Assembly (NCBI RefSeq): GCF_014190775.1
Contig: NZ_JACHVP010000003.1
Span: 434,001 to 498,000 of the forward strand
Length of the DNA stretch: 64,000 nt
Source of the DNA: Leifsonia aquatica
GTDB taxonomy: Bacteria; Actinomycetota; Actinomycetes; Actinomycetales; Microbacteriaceae
Reading direction: 5' to 3'
How positions within the stretch are numbered: the first letter of the stretch is position 1; each line of letters starts with the position of its first letter. Both the position numbers and the translations under genes were made by a program. The notes beneath the pieces are model-generated. The model was not told the DNA's origin and did no database searches. It saw nothing but the letters and a program-made list of their open reading frames with translations. Of this stretch, positions 41,796 to 50,348 are shown one piece after another.

Positions 41796-43034
41796 ATGTC
41801 CCACGACAAACCAGACAACATCCTCAAGCAGCCCACCGCCGTGTGGGCCGTCGCCTTCGCCTCCGTCATCGCCTTCATGGGCATCGGACTGGTCGACCCG
41901 ATCCTCCCGGCCATCGCCAAGAGCCTCGAGGCGACCCCGACCGAGACCGAGATGCTCTTCACGAGCTACCTGCTCATCACGGGCCTGGCGATGTTCTTCA
42001 CCAGCTGGATCTCGAGCCGCATCGGCGCGAAGCGCACCCTGCTGATCGGCCTGGCGCTCATCGTCGTGTTCGCGCTCGCCGCAGGCCTGTCGCAGAACGT
42101 GGAGTCGATCATCGGCTTCCGCGCCGGCTGGGGCCTGGGCAACGCCCTCTTCATCTCCACGGCGCTCGCGACCATCGTCGGCGCCGCCTCGGGCGGGACG
42201 TCGGCCGCGATCATCCTCTACGAGGCGGCCCTGGGCCTCGGCATCGCCATCGGCCCGCTCCTCGGCGGCCTGCTCGGCAGCTGGAGCTGGCGCGGACCGT
42301 TCTTCGGCACCGCCACCCTCATGGCGCTCGGCTTCATCGCGATCGTGATCATGCTGAAGAAGAACCCCGAGAAGCCCGTCCCGACGAAGCTCTCCGCTCC
42401 GTTCCGCGCCCTCGCGAAGCCGGCGCTCGGCTTCCTCGCCGCGGCCGCCCTGTTCTACAACATCGGCTTCTTCGTGCTGCTCGCCTACACGCCGTTCGCC
42501 CTCGTGCCGCTGGGCGTCGAGGACGCGATCACCCTCGGCCTGATCTTCTTCGGCTGGGGCGTCTCGCTCGCGGTGACCTCCGTCTGGGTCGCCCCGCTGC
42601 TCACGTCGCGCCTCCCGCGCACCCGGGTGCTGTGGATCGTGATGCCGCTGCTCGCGATCGACCTGGCGGCGGCCGGACTGTTCATCTCGTCCCTCGCGGC
42701 CCTCATCGTCTGCGTGATCATCGGCGGTCTGCTGCTCGGCATCCTGAACACCGTGCTCACCGAGTGCGTGATGGAGGCGACCGACCTGCCCCGCTCGGTC
42801 GCGTCGAGCGCCTACTCCGGCGTCCGGTTCCTCGGCGGCGCCATCGCCCCGCCGGCCGCGACGCTCCTGGCCGACACCATCAGCCCGGCCACGCCGTTCT
42901 TCGCCGGCGCCGTCTCGGTGCTGATCGCCGTCGCGCTCGTGATGATCGGCCACAAGCACCTGCGCCGGGTCGACGCTCCGCAGGAGTCGACGCAGCAGGA
43001 GGCCGAGGTGCTGTCGCTCGCCGACGCCGACTGA
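41796..43034 (+). CDS. MFS transporter (drug exporter type)
   Basis: The 412-residue protein has 12 predicted spans, a GIGLVDPILPAIAKSL start, motif A region SRIGAKRTLLIG in loop 2-3, and motif C-like GIAIGPLLGGLLGSWSWRGPFF. These are marks of proton-driven drug antiporters. It follows the MarR gene by 59 bp and is most likely its regulated efflux pump. The C-terminus is a hydrophilic Gln/Glu tail. A strong terminator follows. Confidence 0.92.
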   Translation: MSHDKPDNILKQPTAVWAVAFASVIAFMGIGLVDPILPAIAKSLEATPTETEMLFTSYLLITGLAMFFTSWISSRIGAKRTLLIGLALIVVFALAAGLSQNVESIIGFRAGWGLGNALFISTALATIVGAASGGTSAAIILYEAALGLGIAIGPLLGGLLGSWSWRGPFFGTATLMALGFIAIVIMLKKNPEKPVPTKLSAPFRALAKPALGFLAAAALFYNIGFFVLLAYTPFALVPLGVEDAITLGLIFFGWGVSLAVTSVWVAPLLTSRLPRTRVLWIVMPLLAIDLAAAGLFISSLAALIVCVIIGGLLLGILNTVLTECVMEATDLPRSVASSAYSGVRFLGGAIAPPAATLLADTISPATPFFAGAVSVLIAVALVMIGHKHLRRVDAPQESTQQEAEVLSLADAD

Positions 43035-43063
43035 ACGCGCCCGCGGCGCACGTCGTGGAATTC

Positions 43064-43098
43064 GAAGGGCCGCCCTGTCCTAGTCAGGGCGGCCCTTC
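43064..43098. terminator. Terminator after the MFS gene
   Basis: A perfect 14-bp stem (43064-43077 with 43085-43098) and a 7-nt loop lie between the convergent MFS and LacI genes, so it can serve both strands. There is no T-run. The remaining 100 bp to the LacI stop hold nothing recognisable. Confidence 0.85.
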
Positions 43099-43199
43099 TC
43101 GCGTCGAGGCCTAGGAGAGCCAGGAGCGAACAGCCACTGCGCACTCGATCGTGCCTACCCGAAAGGCGCGATCCGCGGCAGCGGCGCAGAAACATTCTT

Positions 43200-44240
43200 T
43201 CAGATGGACGGGGCTGCTCGGTACACGCCGCGCGGAGGGGCCGTCGAGGACCGCACGACGAGCGAGACGGGGGAGCGCACCGACCCGCGGCGCGGCTCGC
43301 CGCCGCCGAGTTCGTCGAGCAGGATGCGCGCGGCGACGGCGCCCTGCTCGAACGGGCTCTGCGCCATCGTGGTCAGCCCGAACGACTCGGAGAAGTCGTG
43401 GTCGTCGATGCCGATGACGGACAGATCGCCCGGCACGCTGAGCCCATGATCGCCCGCGGCGAGGATCGCCCCGAACGCCATCTCGTCCGACCCGGCGAAC
43501 ACCGCCGTGGGCCGTGGACCGGGACGATCGAGCAGCCGGTTCATGGCCGCCCGCGCGGCCGGAAGCGCGAAGCCGCCCGGCACGATCCACTCGGGCCGCA
43601 CCGGCAGTCCTGCCGTCCGCATCGCGATGGTGAAGCCGCGCAGGCGCCCGGCCGGCACCTGGCTGTTGAGCCCCTCCTCGTCCTCGCCGCCGAGATGCGC
43701 GATCTCGGTGTGACCGAGGCTCAGGAGGTGCTCGGTCGCACGGCGCGCGGTGCTGCGCTCGTCGATGCCGACGCTCCGCAGACCCTTCACCGGGCCGCCC
43801 ACCACGATCGTCGGGTGGCCGAGGGAGGCCAGCTGCTCGCGCTCCTCCACGGTGAAGTCGAGGCAGAGCGCGAGCAGGGCGTCGGTGCGCTTGCGCAGGA
43901 TGCTGCGGTGGAACACCCGCTCCCGGTCGCCGCGGTGGCCGCCGAGGTTGAACAGGATCATGTCGTAGCTGGCGGCGCGCAGCTCGGCGTCGACGCCCTC
44001 CATCACCTGCGTGTAGAACCAGCGGCTCACCGACGGGACGACCACCCCGAGCGCGAGCGTGCGGCCGCTCGCGAGACCGGAGGCGCTGGAGGACGCGACG
44101 TAGCCGAGCTCGTCAGCCGCCCTCCGCACCGCCGCGCGCGTCGTGTCGGAGACGTTCGGGAGGCCGCGGAGCGCCCGCGAGACGGTCGCCGTCGAGACGC
44201 CGGTCGCGCGCGCGACCTCCTCGATCCCGGGCATCCGCAT
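43200..44240 (-). CDS. LacI-family transcriptional repressor
   Basis: The 346-residue regulator has an N-terminal LacI helix-turn-helix (GIEEVARATGVSTATVSRALRGLPNVSDTTRAAVRRAADELGY) and a periplasmic-binding-like sugar domain (LALGVVVPSVSRWFYTQVMEG, SVIGIDDHDFSESFGLTTMAQSP). It is the last gene of the sugar ABC importer operon and should bind the paired LacI boxes at 47887-47917, making an autoregulated local circuit. The inducer is unknown. Confidence 0.95.
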   Translation of the reverse strand: MRMPGIEEVARATGVSTATVSRALRGLPNVSDTTRAAVRRAADELGYVASSSASGLASGRTLALGVVVPSVSRWFYTQVMEGVDAELRAASYDMILFNLGGHRGDRERVFHRSILRKRTDALLALCLDFTVEEREQLASLGHPTIVVGGPVKGLRSVGIDERSTARRATEHLLSLGHTEIAHLGGEDEEGLNSQVPAGRLRGFTIAMRTAGLPVRPEWIVPGGFALPAARAAMNRLLDRPGPRPTAVFAGSDEMAFGAILAAGDHGLSVPGDLSVIGIDDHDFSESFGLTTMAQSPFEQGAVAARILLDELGGGEPRRGSVRSPVSLVVRSSTAPPRGVYRAAPSI

Positions 44241-44250
44241 CGTCGGTCGC

Positions 44251-44490
44251 TCAGAGCTGCTCGGGCGCGGCCTGCTCCTGCTGCGCTCGGAGGCGCGCCG
44301 CCAGGATGCGGCGGCGCGCCTGCCAGAGCGCGATCAGGAGCAGGACCAGCACCAGGGTGATCAGTGCCCAGACGAGCGCCGGCTGGCCGGTCAGCTCGCA
44401 GACGAGCGTGATGACGAAGAACGCGACCGCGAAGAAGCCGACGAAGCCGATCCCGACGTCGACGGCTTCTCTCGGATCGCTCCAGCGCAT
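44251..44490 (-). CDS. Two-TM small membrane protein of the sugar ABC operon
   Basis: The 79-residue protein has two spans (about 12-32 and 40-58) and a basic, Gln-rich cytoplasmic tail (ARRRILAARLRAQQEQAAPEQL). It lies 4 bp after the second permease gene and 10 bp before lacI, so it belongs to the operon. Similar small proteins occur in actinobacterial sugar ABC operons without known function; an accessory to the permease is possible. Confidence 0.8.
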   Translation of the reverse strand: MRWSDPREAVDVGIGFVGFFAVAFFVITLVCELTGQPALVWALITLVLVLLLIALWQARRRILAARLRAQQEQAAPEQL

Positions 44491-44494
44491 CTGC

Positions 44495-45409
44495 TCAGCC
44501 CTTCACTCCGCCGGCGGTGAGCCCCGCGACGATCCGGCGCTGGAAGATCAGCACCAGGATGATGAGGGGGACGGTCACGATCGTACCGGCTGCCATCACG
44601 GCGGTGTACGGCTCCTGGTGCGGCTGACTGCCGGTGAAGGAGGCGATGGCCACGGTGACCGGCTGGGTCGCGTCGCTCGACAGCTGGCTGGAGATCAGGA
44701 ACTCGTTCCACGACGAGATGAACGCCAGGATCGCTGTCGTGAAGACGGCCGGGGCGGCCAGCGGCAGGATGATCTTGCGGAAAGCCTGCGCCTGGGTGCA
44801 GCCGTCGATCCGCGCCGCCTCCTCGAGGTCCCACGGCATCTCCCGGAAGAACGAGGAGAGCGTGTAGACCGTCAGCGGCAGCGCGAACGAGATCTGCGGG
44901 ATGATCAGCGCCTGGTAGGTCCCCATCCAGCCGATGCTCGTGAACAGCTGGAACAGCGGCGTGATGAGCGCGACGCCCGGGAACATCGAGGCGGCCAGGA
45001 TGATGCCGAGCACGATGCCCTTGAACCGGAAGTCGAGTCGCGCCAGGGCGTAGGAGGCGAAGATGCCGAACACCAGCGAGACGACCGTGACGCACACGCC
45101 GATGATCAGCGAGTTCAGCAGCGCCTGACCGAGGTGGTTGCCGAGGTTGGTCGAGAACGCGGTCGCGTAGTTGTCCCACGTGAAGTGCGTGAACCACGGC
45201 GTCGTGTCGAAGGTGTAGCCGACATCCCGGAACGAGGTGACGACCATCCAGTAGAAGGGCAGCAGGCACCACAGGACGATGACGACGGCCTGCACGCCCG
45301 TGCGGACGCCGGCGTTGCGGCGACGGGAGGCGCCCTTCCTCTTCGTCTGGGTGCGGGGGAGGGCGTTCGCCTCGGCGGTGGCGGCGGCGGGGCCGGCGAC
45401 TGCGGTCAT
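44495..45409 (-). CDS. Carbohydrate ABC transporter permease (MalG type)
   Basis: The 304-residue protein has six spans and the binding-protein-dependent EAA loop (EEAARIDGCTQAQAFRKIILPLAAPAV), which docks the ATPase. FYWMVVTSFRD at the start and ISSWNEFL are typical of MalG-family CUT1 permeases. It overlaps the first permease by four bases. No ATPase gene is in the operon, so a shared MsiK/MalK-type ATPase must be supplied from elsewhere. Confidence 0.95.
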   Translation of the reverse strand: MTAVAGPAAATAEANALPRTQTKRKGASRRRNAGVRTGVQAVVIVLWCLLPFYWMVVTSFRDVGYTFDTTPWFTHFTWDNYATAFSTNLGNHLGQALLNSLIIGVCVTVVSLVFGIFASYALARLDFRFKGIVLGIILAASMFPGVALITPLFQLFTSIGWMGTYQALIIPQISFALPLTVYTLSSFFREMPWDLEEAARIDGCTQAQAFRKIILPLAAPAVFTTAILAFISSWNEFLISSQLSSDATQPVTVAIASFTGSQPHQEPYTAVMAAGTIVTVPLIILVLIFQRRIVAGLTAGGVKG

Positions 45410-46443
45410 TGCTTCGCACCCTTCTGCTGGGCTTCCTGCGTTCTCACGACGTTCGTCCCGAGTATTCGGACGAAGATGAACGCGACCAGGAAGATGATGA
45501 TGAACGTGATGGTCGAGAGGGCGGCCGCGCTGTTGAAGCCCTGCCTGATCTGGTCGATGACCAGGATCGACAAGGTCGTGGTGGCATGGCCCGTACCTCC
45601 TCCACCGCCGGTGAGGATGGCCGGCAGGTCGTAGATGCGGAGGGCGTCGAGGACGCGGAACAGGATGGCGACCATGAGCGCCGGCTTGAGCAGCGGCATC
45701 GTGACCCGCCAGAACCGCTGCAGGGTGGACGCGCCGTCCATCTTGGCGGCCTCGTAGACGTCTTCGGGGATCAGCTGCAGACCCGCCAGGATCAGCAGGG
45801 CCATGAACGGCGTGGTCTTCCAGGTGTCGGCGATGATCACCGCGAACCGGGAGGCCCATTCGTCGCTGGTCCAGAGGATGTGCGCCCCGAGGATCGCGTT
45901 GGCGATGCCGGCGACCGAGAAGATGAAGAACCACAGCTTCGCGGTGACGGCGGTCGGGATGGCCCACGGCACCAGGATCGCGGCGCGGACGAAGCCGCGG
46001 CCGCGGAACGCGCGGTTCATGATGAGAGCGAACCAGAGGCCGAGGACGGTCTCGAGGATGACGGTCGTCACGGTGAAGAAGAAGGTGACGAACACGGCGT
46101 TCCAGAAGGTGGAGCCCAGGTTGCCGGGCGGGCACGCGATGGTGTTGCCGTCCGTCCCCATGCACTGCTGGAACAGCCAGTGCGCGTAGTTCTGGAATCC
46201 GGCGAAGCCGCCCTGGACGAACAGGCCGGTGGCCGGGTCGAGGCCGGCATCCTTCTGGAAGGACATGACGATGGCGGTCACGACCGGGTAGCCGATGACG
46301 ACGGCCAGGAGGATGAGTGTCGGGATGATCAGGTAGAGGGCCCAGCGGCTCTGCTGGCGCCTGTTCTTCTTGATCCCGGCCCGGACCGGTGGTTTGCCGC
46401 TCTGATTGGTGGATGAGGGGGCGACGACGTTCGACGCTGACAT
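45406..46443 (-). CDS. Carbohydrate ABC transporter permease (MalF type)
   Basis: The 345-residue protein has six spans, an extracellular insertion of about 45 residues with a Cys pair (QQCMGTDGNTIACPPG) after the first span, and the EAA loop (YEAAKMDGASTLQRFWRVTMPLLKP). It forms a heterodimer with the following permease. An 86-bp gap with a strong hairpin separates it from the substrate-binding-protein gene. Confidence 0.95.
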   Translation of the reverse strand: MSASNVVAPSSTNQSGKPPVRAGIKKNRRQQSRWALYLIIPTLILLAVVIGYPVVTAIVMSFQKDAGLDPATGLFVQGGFAGFQNYAHWLFQQCMGTDGNTIACPPGNLGSTFWNAVFVTFFFTVTTVILETVLGLWFALIMNRAFRGRGFVRAAILVPWAIPTAVTAKLWFFIFSVAGIANAILGAHILWTSDEWASRFAVIIADTWKTTPFMALLILAGLQLIPEDVYEAAKMDGASTLQRFWRVTMPLLKPALMVAILFRVLDALRIYDLPAILTGGGGGTGHATTTLSILVIDQIRQGFNSAAALSTITFIIIFLVAFIFVRILGTNVVRTQEAQQKGAKQ

Positions 46444-46477
46444 GTGTGCCTCCGGTGACGTGGCAGAAGAGAGGGGG

Positions 46478-46509
46478 ACCGGGCGGCGGGAAGGATCCCG
46501 CCGCCCGGT
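46478..46509 (-). terminator. Hairpin between substrate-binding protein and permease genes
   Basis: A perfect 14-bp stem (46478-46491 with 46496-46509) and a 4-nt loop lie 20 bp after the binding-protein stop, inside the operon. As in other CUT1 operons, it probably protects the upstream mRNA or partly stops transcription, giving more binding protein than permease. Confidence 0.8.
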
Positions 46510-46528
46510 GACCGGTGGACCGGCCGGG

Positions 46529-47815
46529 TCAGCCCTGGCTGGCCGTCTGGATCGCCGACGCCATGTCCTTCAGCGCCTGGTCGACCGTCTTGTCGCCCTT
46601 GAGGGCGGCGTAGGAGTTGTCCTGAACGGCCTTGGTGATGGCCGGGTAGAACGGCGAGACGGGACGCGGCACCGCGTTCTCGATCGACGTCTTCAGGGTG
46701 GACAGGTACGGCAGCTGGGTGTTCAGGTCCGCGTCGTCGTACAGCGACGACAGGACCGGGGCCAGCGATCCCTGGGTGACGAAGAACTTCTGCGTCTCTT
46801 CGCTCTGCAGGAACTTGAGGAACGCGAACGCGGTCGCCTTGTGCTTGGAGTACACGCTGATGGCCGCGTTGTGACCGCCCAGGCTGGAGACGCCCGGCTT
46901 GTCGGCCGAGACGCCCGGCAGCGGAGCGACGCCGAAGGTGTCCTTCACCGTCGAGGAGCCGTCGGTCTTGGCCAGGTTGTAGACGTACGGCCAGTTGCGC
47001 AGGAACAGCAGCTTGCCGGCCTCGAACGCCTGCCGGCCCTGCTCCTCCTGGTAGGTGATGGCCTCGGCCGGGATCTGGCCGTTCTTGAAGCCGTCGACCA
47101 GGCGGGACAGACCCGCGTTGGCCTCCTTGCTGTCGACCGTCACCGTCTTGCCGTCGTCGCCGACGATGGTGCCGCCGTTGGTGTTGATGGCCTCGGCCAC
47201 GTTCACCGTCAGGCCCTCGTACTGGGCGAACTGACCGGCGTAGCAGCCGATCCCGTTGGCCTTGGCGATGTCGCAGTCCTTGAGCATGTCGTCCCAGGTC
47301 TTCGGCGGCGTGGGCACGAGGTCCTTGCGGTAGTAGAGGATGCCGCCGTCGGAGGTCTGCGGCGCCGCGTACTGCGTGCCGTTGTAGGTGCCCGACTTGA
47401 CCGTCGGGGCGAGCAGGGACGAGTTGTCCATCTTGAAGTCGCCGGTCAGCGGCTGCAGCCAGCCCTTCGCCGCGAACTCACCCGTCCACACCACGTCGAC
47501 ATCGACGACGTCGTAGTTGGAGTCCTTCGCCTGGAAGTGCTGCACGAGGTCGTCGTGCTGCTGGTCCGCCTGGTCGGTCTGCTCCTTGAAGGTGACCTTC
47601 TCGTCGGGGTGCGCGGAGTTCCACTTCTCGATCAAGGGGCGGACGACGTTCGAGTTGTCCTTGCCCTGCACGTAGGTGATGGGGCCTTTGCCCGTGAGGT
47701 TCTGGCTGGCGTCGCCGCCGCTGCTGCTTCCTCCCGATCCCCCACCCGTGCAACCGGCAAGCGCGAGGCCGACCAGGGCGACTCCCGCGACCACGGAGAG
47801 ACGTGCTGCTTTCAT
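46529..47815 (-). CDS. Extracellular sugar-binding lipoprotein of ABC importer
   Basis: The 428-residue protein has a lipoprotein signal (LSVVAGVALVGLALAGC; lipidated Cys22), a Gly/Ser linker, and an SBP_bac_1 fold (PITYVQGKDNSNVVRPLIEKW, DVVDVDVVWTGEFAAKGWLQPL, PQTSDGGILYYRKDL). It looks like trehalose/maltose-type ThuE/LpqY binding proteins, but the sugar is not certain. It is the first gene of the operon: a GAGGAGTGAA site precedes ATG, and LacI boxes lie about 75-100 bp upstream. Confidence 0.94.
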   Translation of the reverse strand: MKAARLSVVAGVALVGLALAGCTGGGSGGSSSGGDASQNLTGKGPITYVQGKDNSNVVRPLIEKWNSAHPDEKVTFKEQTDQADQQHDDLVQHFQAKDSNYDVVDVDVVWTGEFAAKGWLQPLTGDFKMDNSSLLAPTVKSGTYNGTQYAAPQTSDGGILYYRKDLVPTPPKTWDDMLKDCDIAKANGIGCYAGQFAQYEGLTVNVAEAINTNGGTIVGDDGKTVTVDSKEANAGLSRLVDGFKNGQIPAEAITYQEEQGRQAFEAGKLLFLRNWPYVYNLAKTDGSSTVKDTFGVAPLPGVSADKPGVSSLGGHNAAISVYSKHKATAFAFLKFLQSEETQKFFVTQGSLAPVLSSLYDDADLNTQLPYLSTLKTSIENAVPRPVSPFYPAITKAVQDNSYAALKGDKTVDQALKDMASAIQTASQG

Positions 47816-47886
47816 TTCACTCCTCATTGAGCTCTTGGTGCGGGCGCGGGTGCGCCCGCCGTCACCGTACCCCCGGTCCGCGCGTC

Positions 47887-47917
47887 GATGCAAGCGTTTA
47901 CGTCAAGCGCTTGCATC
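47887..47917. promoter_or_regulatory. Paired LacI operators of the sugar importer operon
   Basis: Two LacI-type boxes, TGCAAGCGTTTAC (47889-47901) and TCAAGCGCTTGCA (47903-47915), lie about 14 bp apart. The whole stretch is also an inverted repeat: GATGCAAGCG (47887-47896) with CGCTTGCATC (47908-47917). On the minus strand a -35-like TTGCAT overlaps the left box. The LacI protein of this operon is the natural ligand. Confidence 0.8.
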
Positions 47918-48023
47918 ACGGTTCCGTCACGAGGTTCCACCCTCGGGCGGGGGACGGGGATGCGTGGGACCGGTCATACGCGCCGCGGACGGGCGCGTCG
48001 CACGGCGGAGTTAGGCTGAGGCC

Positions 48024-49919
48024 GTGAGCGGGATGCGCGGGATGGGCATGGGCGGCGGAGGCGGCGGCGGGATGCGGTCGCGCGTGAGCGGCGGCGACGC
48101 CGAGGCGCAGAAGGCGCTCAACGCGACGGCACCGAAGATCCCGCACCTGTTCCGCCGGATCGTCTCGCTGTTCGCCGCGCACCGCACCGCCATCATCGTC
48201 ACGATGGTGCTCGTGCTGGTCGGCGCGGCCCTGTCGGTCATCCCGCCCCTCCTGACTCAGCGGGCCTTCGACGACGGCCTCTTCCCCAAGGGCGGCCCCG
48301 ACATGCCCGTGCTGATCGAGATCGTGGTCGCGATGATCGTGGTCTTCGTCGGCTCCGCGCTGCTCGGCGTCTGGCAGACCTACCTCACGGCGTCCGTCGG
48401 CAACAAGGTGATGGGGGCGCTGCGCGTGCGCCTCTTCTCGCACCTGCAGTCGATGGAGCTCAGCTTCTTCACGAAGACCAAGACCGGCATCATCCAGTCC
48501 CGGCTGCAGAACGACGTCGGCGGGGTGGCGAGCGTGCTCACCAACACGATGTCGAGCATCCTGGGCAACACCGTGACCGTGATCGCGGCGCTGGTCGCGA
48601 TGCTGCTGCTGAACTGGCAGCTGACGATCGTCGCGGTGGTGCTGATGCCCATCCTCGTGATCGCGCAACGGCGGGTCGGCCAGGTGCGTGCGCGGATCGC
48701 GACGCGCACGCAGGAGTCGCTGTCGGACATGACCGCGATCACGCAGGAGACCCTGAGCGTCTCCGGCATCCTGCTCTCGAAGAGCTTCAACCGGCAGGGC
48801 GCCGAGGTGCAGCGCTACTCCGACGAGAACGAGAACCAGATCCGCCTGCAGGTGTCGCAGGCGATGAGCGGCCAGTGGTTCTTCGCGATGGTCAACATCT
48901 TCCTGTCGTCCATCCCGGCGATCGTCTACGTGGTCTCGGGCTGGCTCATCCTGGGCGGCGCGACGGACATCACGGCCGGAACGATCGTCGCGTTCACGAC
49001 CGTGCAGGCGCGCCTCCTCTTCCCGCTGCTCGCGCTGATGCGGGTCGCGCTCGACCTGCAGACCTCGGGTGCGCTGTTCGCGCGCATCTTCGAGTACCTC
49101 GACCTGAAGCCCGCCATCGCCGATCGCCCCGACGCCGTGCCCGTCGACCCCGAGCGCGACCTCGGCCGCATCGAGTTCGACCACGTCGTCTTCCGCTACC
49201 CGGACGCGCGCGAGGGCGAGCGCAACACGCTCGACGACGTGTCGTTCACGATCCGAGCGGGCGAGTTCGCCGCCTTCGTCGGGCCGAGCGGCGCGGGGAA
49301 GACCACCGTCTCGTACCTGATCCCGCGGTTCTACGACGCCACGAGCGGGCGCATCCTGTTCGGCGGGTCGGACATCCGCGGGCTGCAGCAGGAGTCGCTC
49401 GTCTCGCATATCGGCGTGGTCAGTCAGGAGACGTATCTGTTCCACGCGACCATCGCCGAGAACCTCCGGTACGCCCGGCCGGACGCGACGCAGGAGGAGC
49501 TGGAGGCGGCCGCCCGGCAGGCGAACATCCACGAGACGATCGTGAGCTTCCCTGACGGGTACGCGACGATCGTGGGGGAGCGCGGCTACCGCCTCTCCGG
49601 CGGCGAGAAGCAGCGCATCGCCATCGCGCGCGTGCTGCTCAAAGACCCCGAGGTGCTCATCCTCGACGAGGCGACCAGTGCCCTCGACACCATCTCGGAA
49701 CGCGTGGTGCAGCAGGCGCTGGACACGGCCTCCCGCGGCCGCACCACGATCGCGATCGCCCACCGCCTCTCCACCATCGTCGCGGCCGACGTGATCTTCG
49801 TCGTCGACCACGGGCAGATCGTGGAGCGCGGCACGCACCGGGAACTGCTCGAGGCCGGCGGCGTCTACACGAAGCTCTACCGCGAGCAGATCGAAGGGTC
49901 CCTCAGCCCGGAGGCGTGA
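48024..49919 (+). CDS. ABC transporter, fused permease/ATPase (exporter type)
   Basis: The 631-residue protein has a Gly/Met-rich start, six spans (about 50-345) and a nucleotide-binding domain: Walker A GPSGAGKTT, Q-loop VVSQETYLF, signature LSGGEKQRIAIARVLL, Walker B VLILDEATSALD, H-loop IAIAHRLST. It is a homodimer-type or half-transporter exporter of lipids or drugs (MsbA/multidrug class). It stands alone; GTG 48024 is the start, with a short GGCTGAGG site before it. Confidence 0.94.
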   Translation: MSGMRGMGMGGGGGGGMRSRVSGGDAEAQKALNATAPKIPHLFRRIVSLFAAHRTAIIVTMVLVLVGAALSVIPPLLTQRAFDDGLFPKGGPDMPVLIEIVVAMIVVFVGSALLGVWQTYLTASVGNKVMGALRVRLFSHLQSMELSFFTKTKTGIIQSRLQNDVGGVASVLTNTMSSILGNTVTVIAALVAMLLLNWQLTIVAVVLMPILVIAQRRVGQVRARIATRTQESLSDMTAITQETLSVSGILLSKSFNRQGAEVQRYSDENENQIRLQVSQAMSGQWFFAMVNIFLSSIPAIVYVVSGWLILGGATDITAGTIVAFTTVQARLLFPLLALMRVALDLQTSGALFARIFEYLDLKPAIADRPDAVPVDPERDLGRIEFDHVVFRYPDAREGERNTLDDVSFTIRAGEFAAFVGPSGAGKTTVSYLIPRFYDATSGRILFGGSDIRGLQQESLVSHIGVVSQETYLFHATIAENLRYARPDATQEELEAAARQANIHETIVSFPDGYATIVGERGYRLSGGEKQRIAIARVLLKDPEVLILDEATSALDTISERVVQQALDTASRGRTTIAIAHRLSTIVAADVIFVVDHGQIVERGTHRELLEAGGVYTKLYREQIEGSLSPEA

Positions 49920-49952
49920 GGCGGCCGGGCCGGGGTGGGCCGGGATGCAGCC

Positions 49953-50197
49953 GCCGTAACTCCGGAGATCTCGGGGTTTTTGGGCGAGGACTCCGGTTGA
50001 ACGGCGAACTGAGCGGCGTGTCCGCTCCCGGGACCGGAGTTGGGACTGCCGCGTCGGCGACGCGCGGCGCTCCGCGTCGTGCGTTTCGACTGCCGTGGTC
50101 CACTGCCGTAACTCCGGAGATCTCGGTCGACGCGCCGCTCAGTTCGCCGGAACTCCGGTGGATGGATGGCTGGGTGGCGGGATCGCCGGAGTTACGG
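49953..50197. repeat. Nested palindromic intergenic element, about 245 bp
   Basis: The gap between the ABC exporter and the cyclase-like gene holds nested repeats. CCGTAACTCCGGAGATCTCG occurs twice directly (49954-49973, 50106-50125), and its core returns inverted (CCGGAGTTACGG, 50186-50197). CGGCGAACTGAGCGGCG (50002-50018) pairs perfectly with 50133-50149. No gene lies in the 430-bp gap. It may be a terminator-like or REP-type element. Confidence 0.75.
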
Positions 50198-50348
50198 AGT
50201 GCGGAAGGTGGGATTCGGGAGGTCGAGGTGCGCGGCCGGGAGCGTCGGAAGTCCCGGGTTTTCCGGCCGGGACTAGATGCGGCGGCGGGGCGGGCATAGC
50301 GTGCGAGCACAGTTGTATGCCGAGTTCTGCGCGACAAAAGGGGACCGC

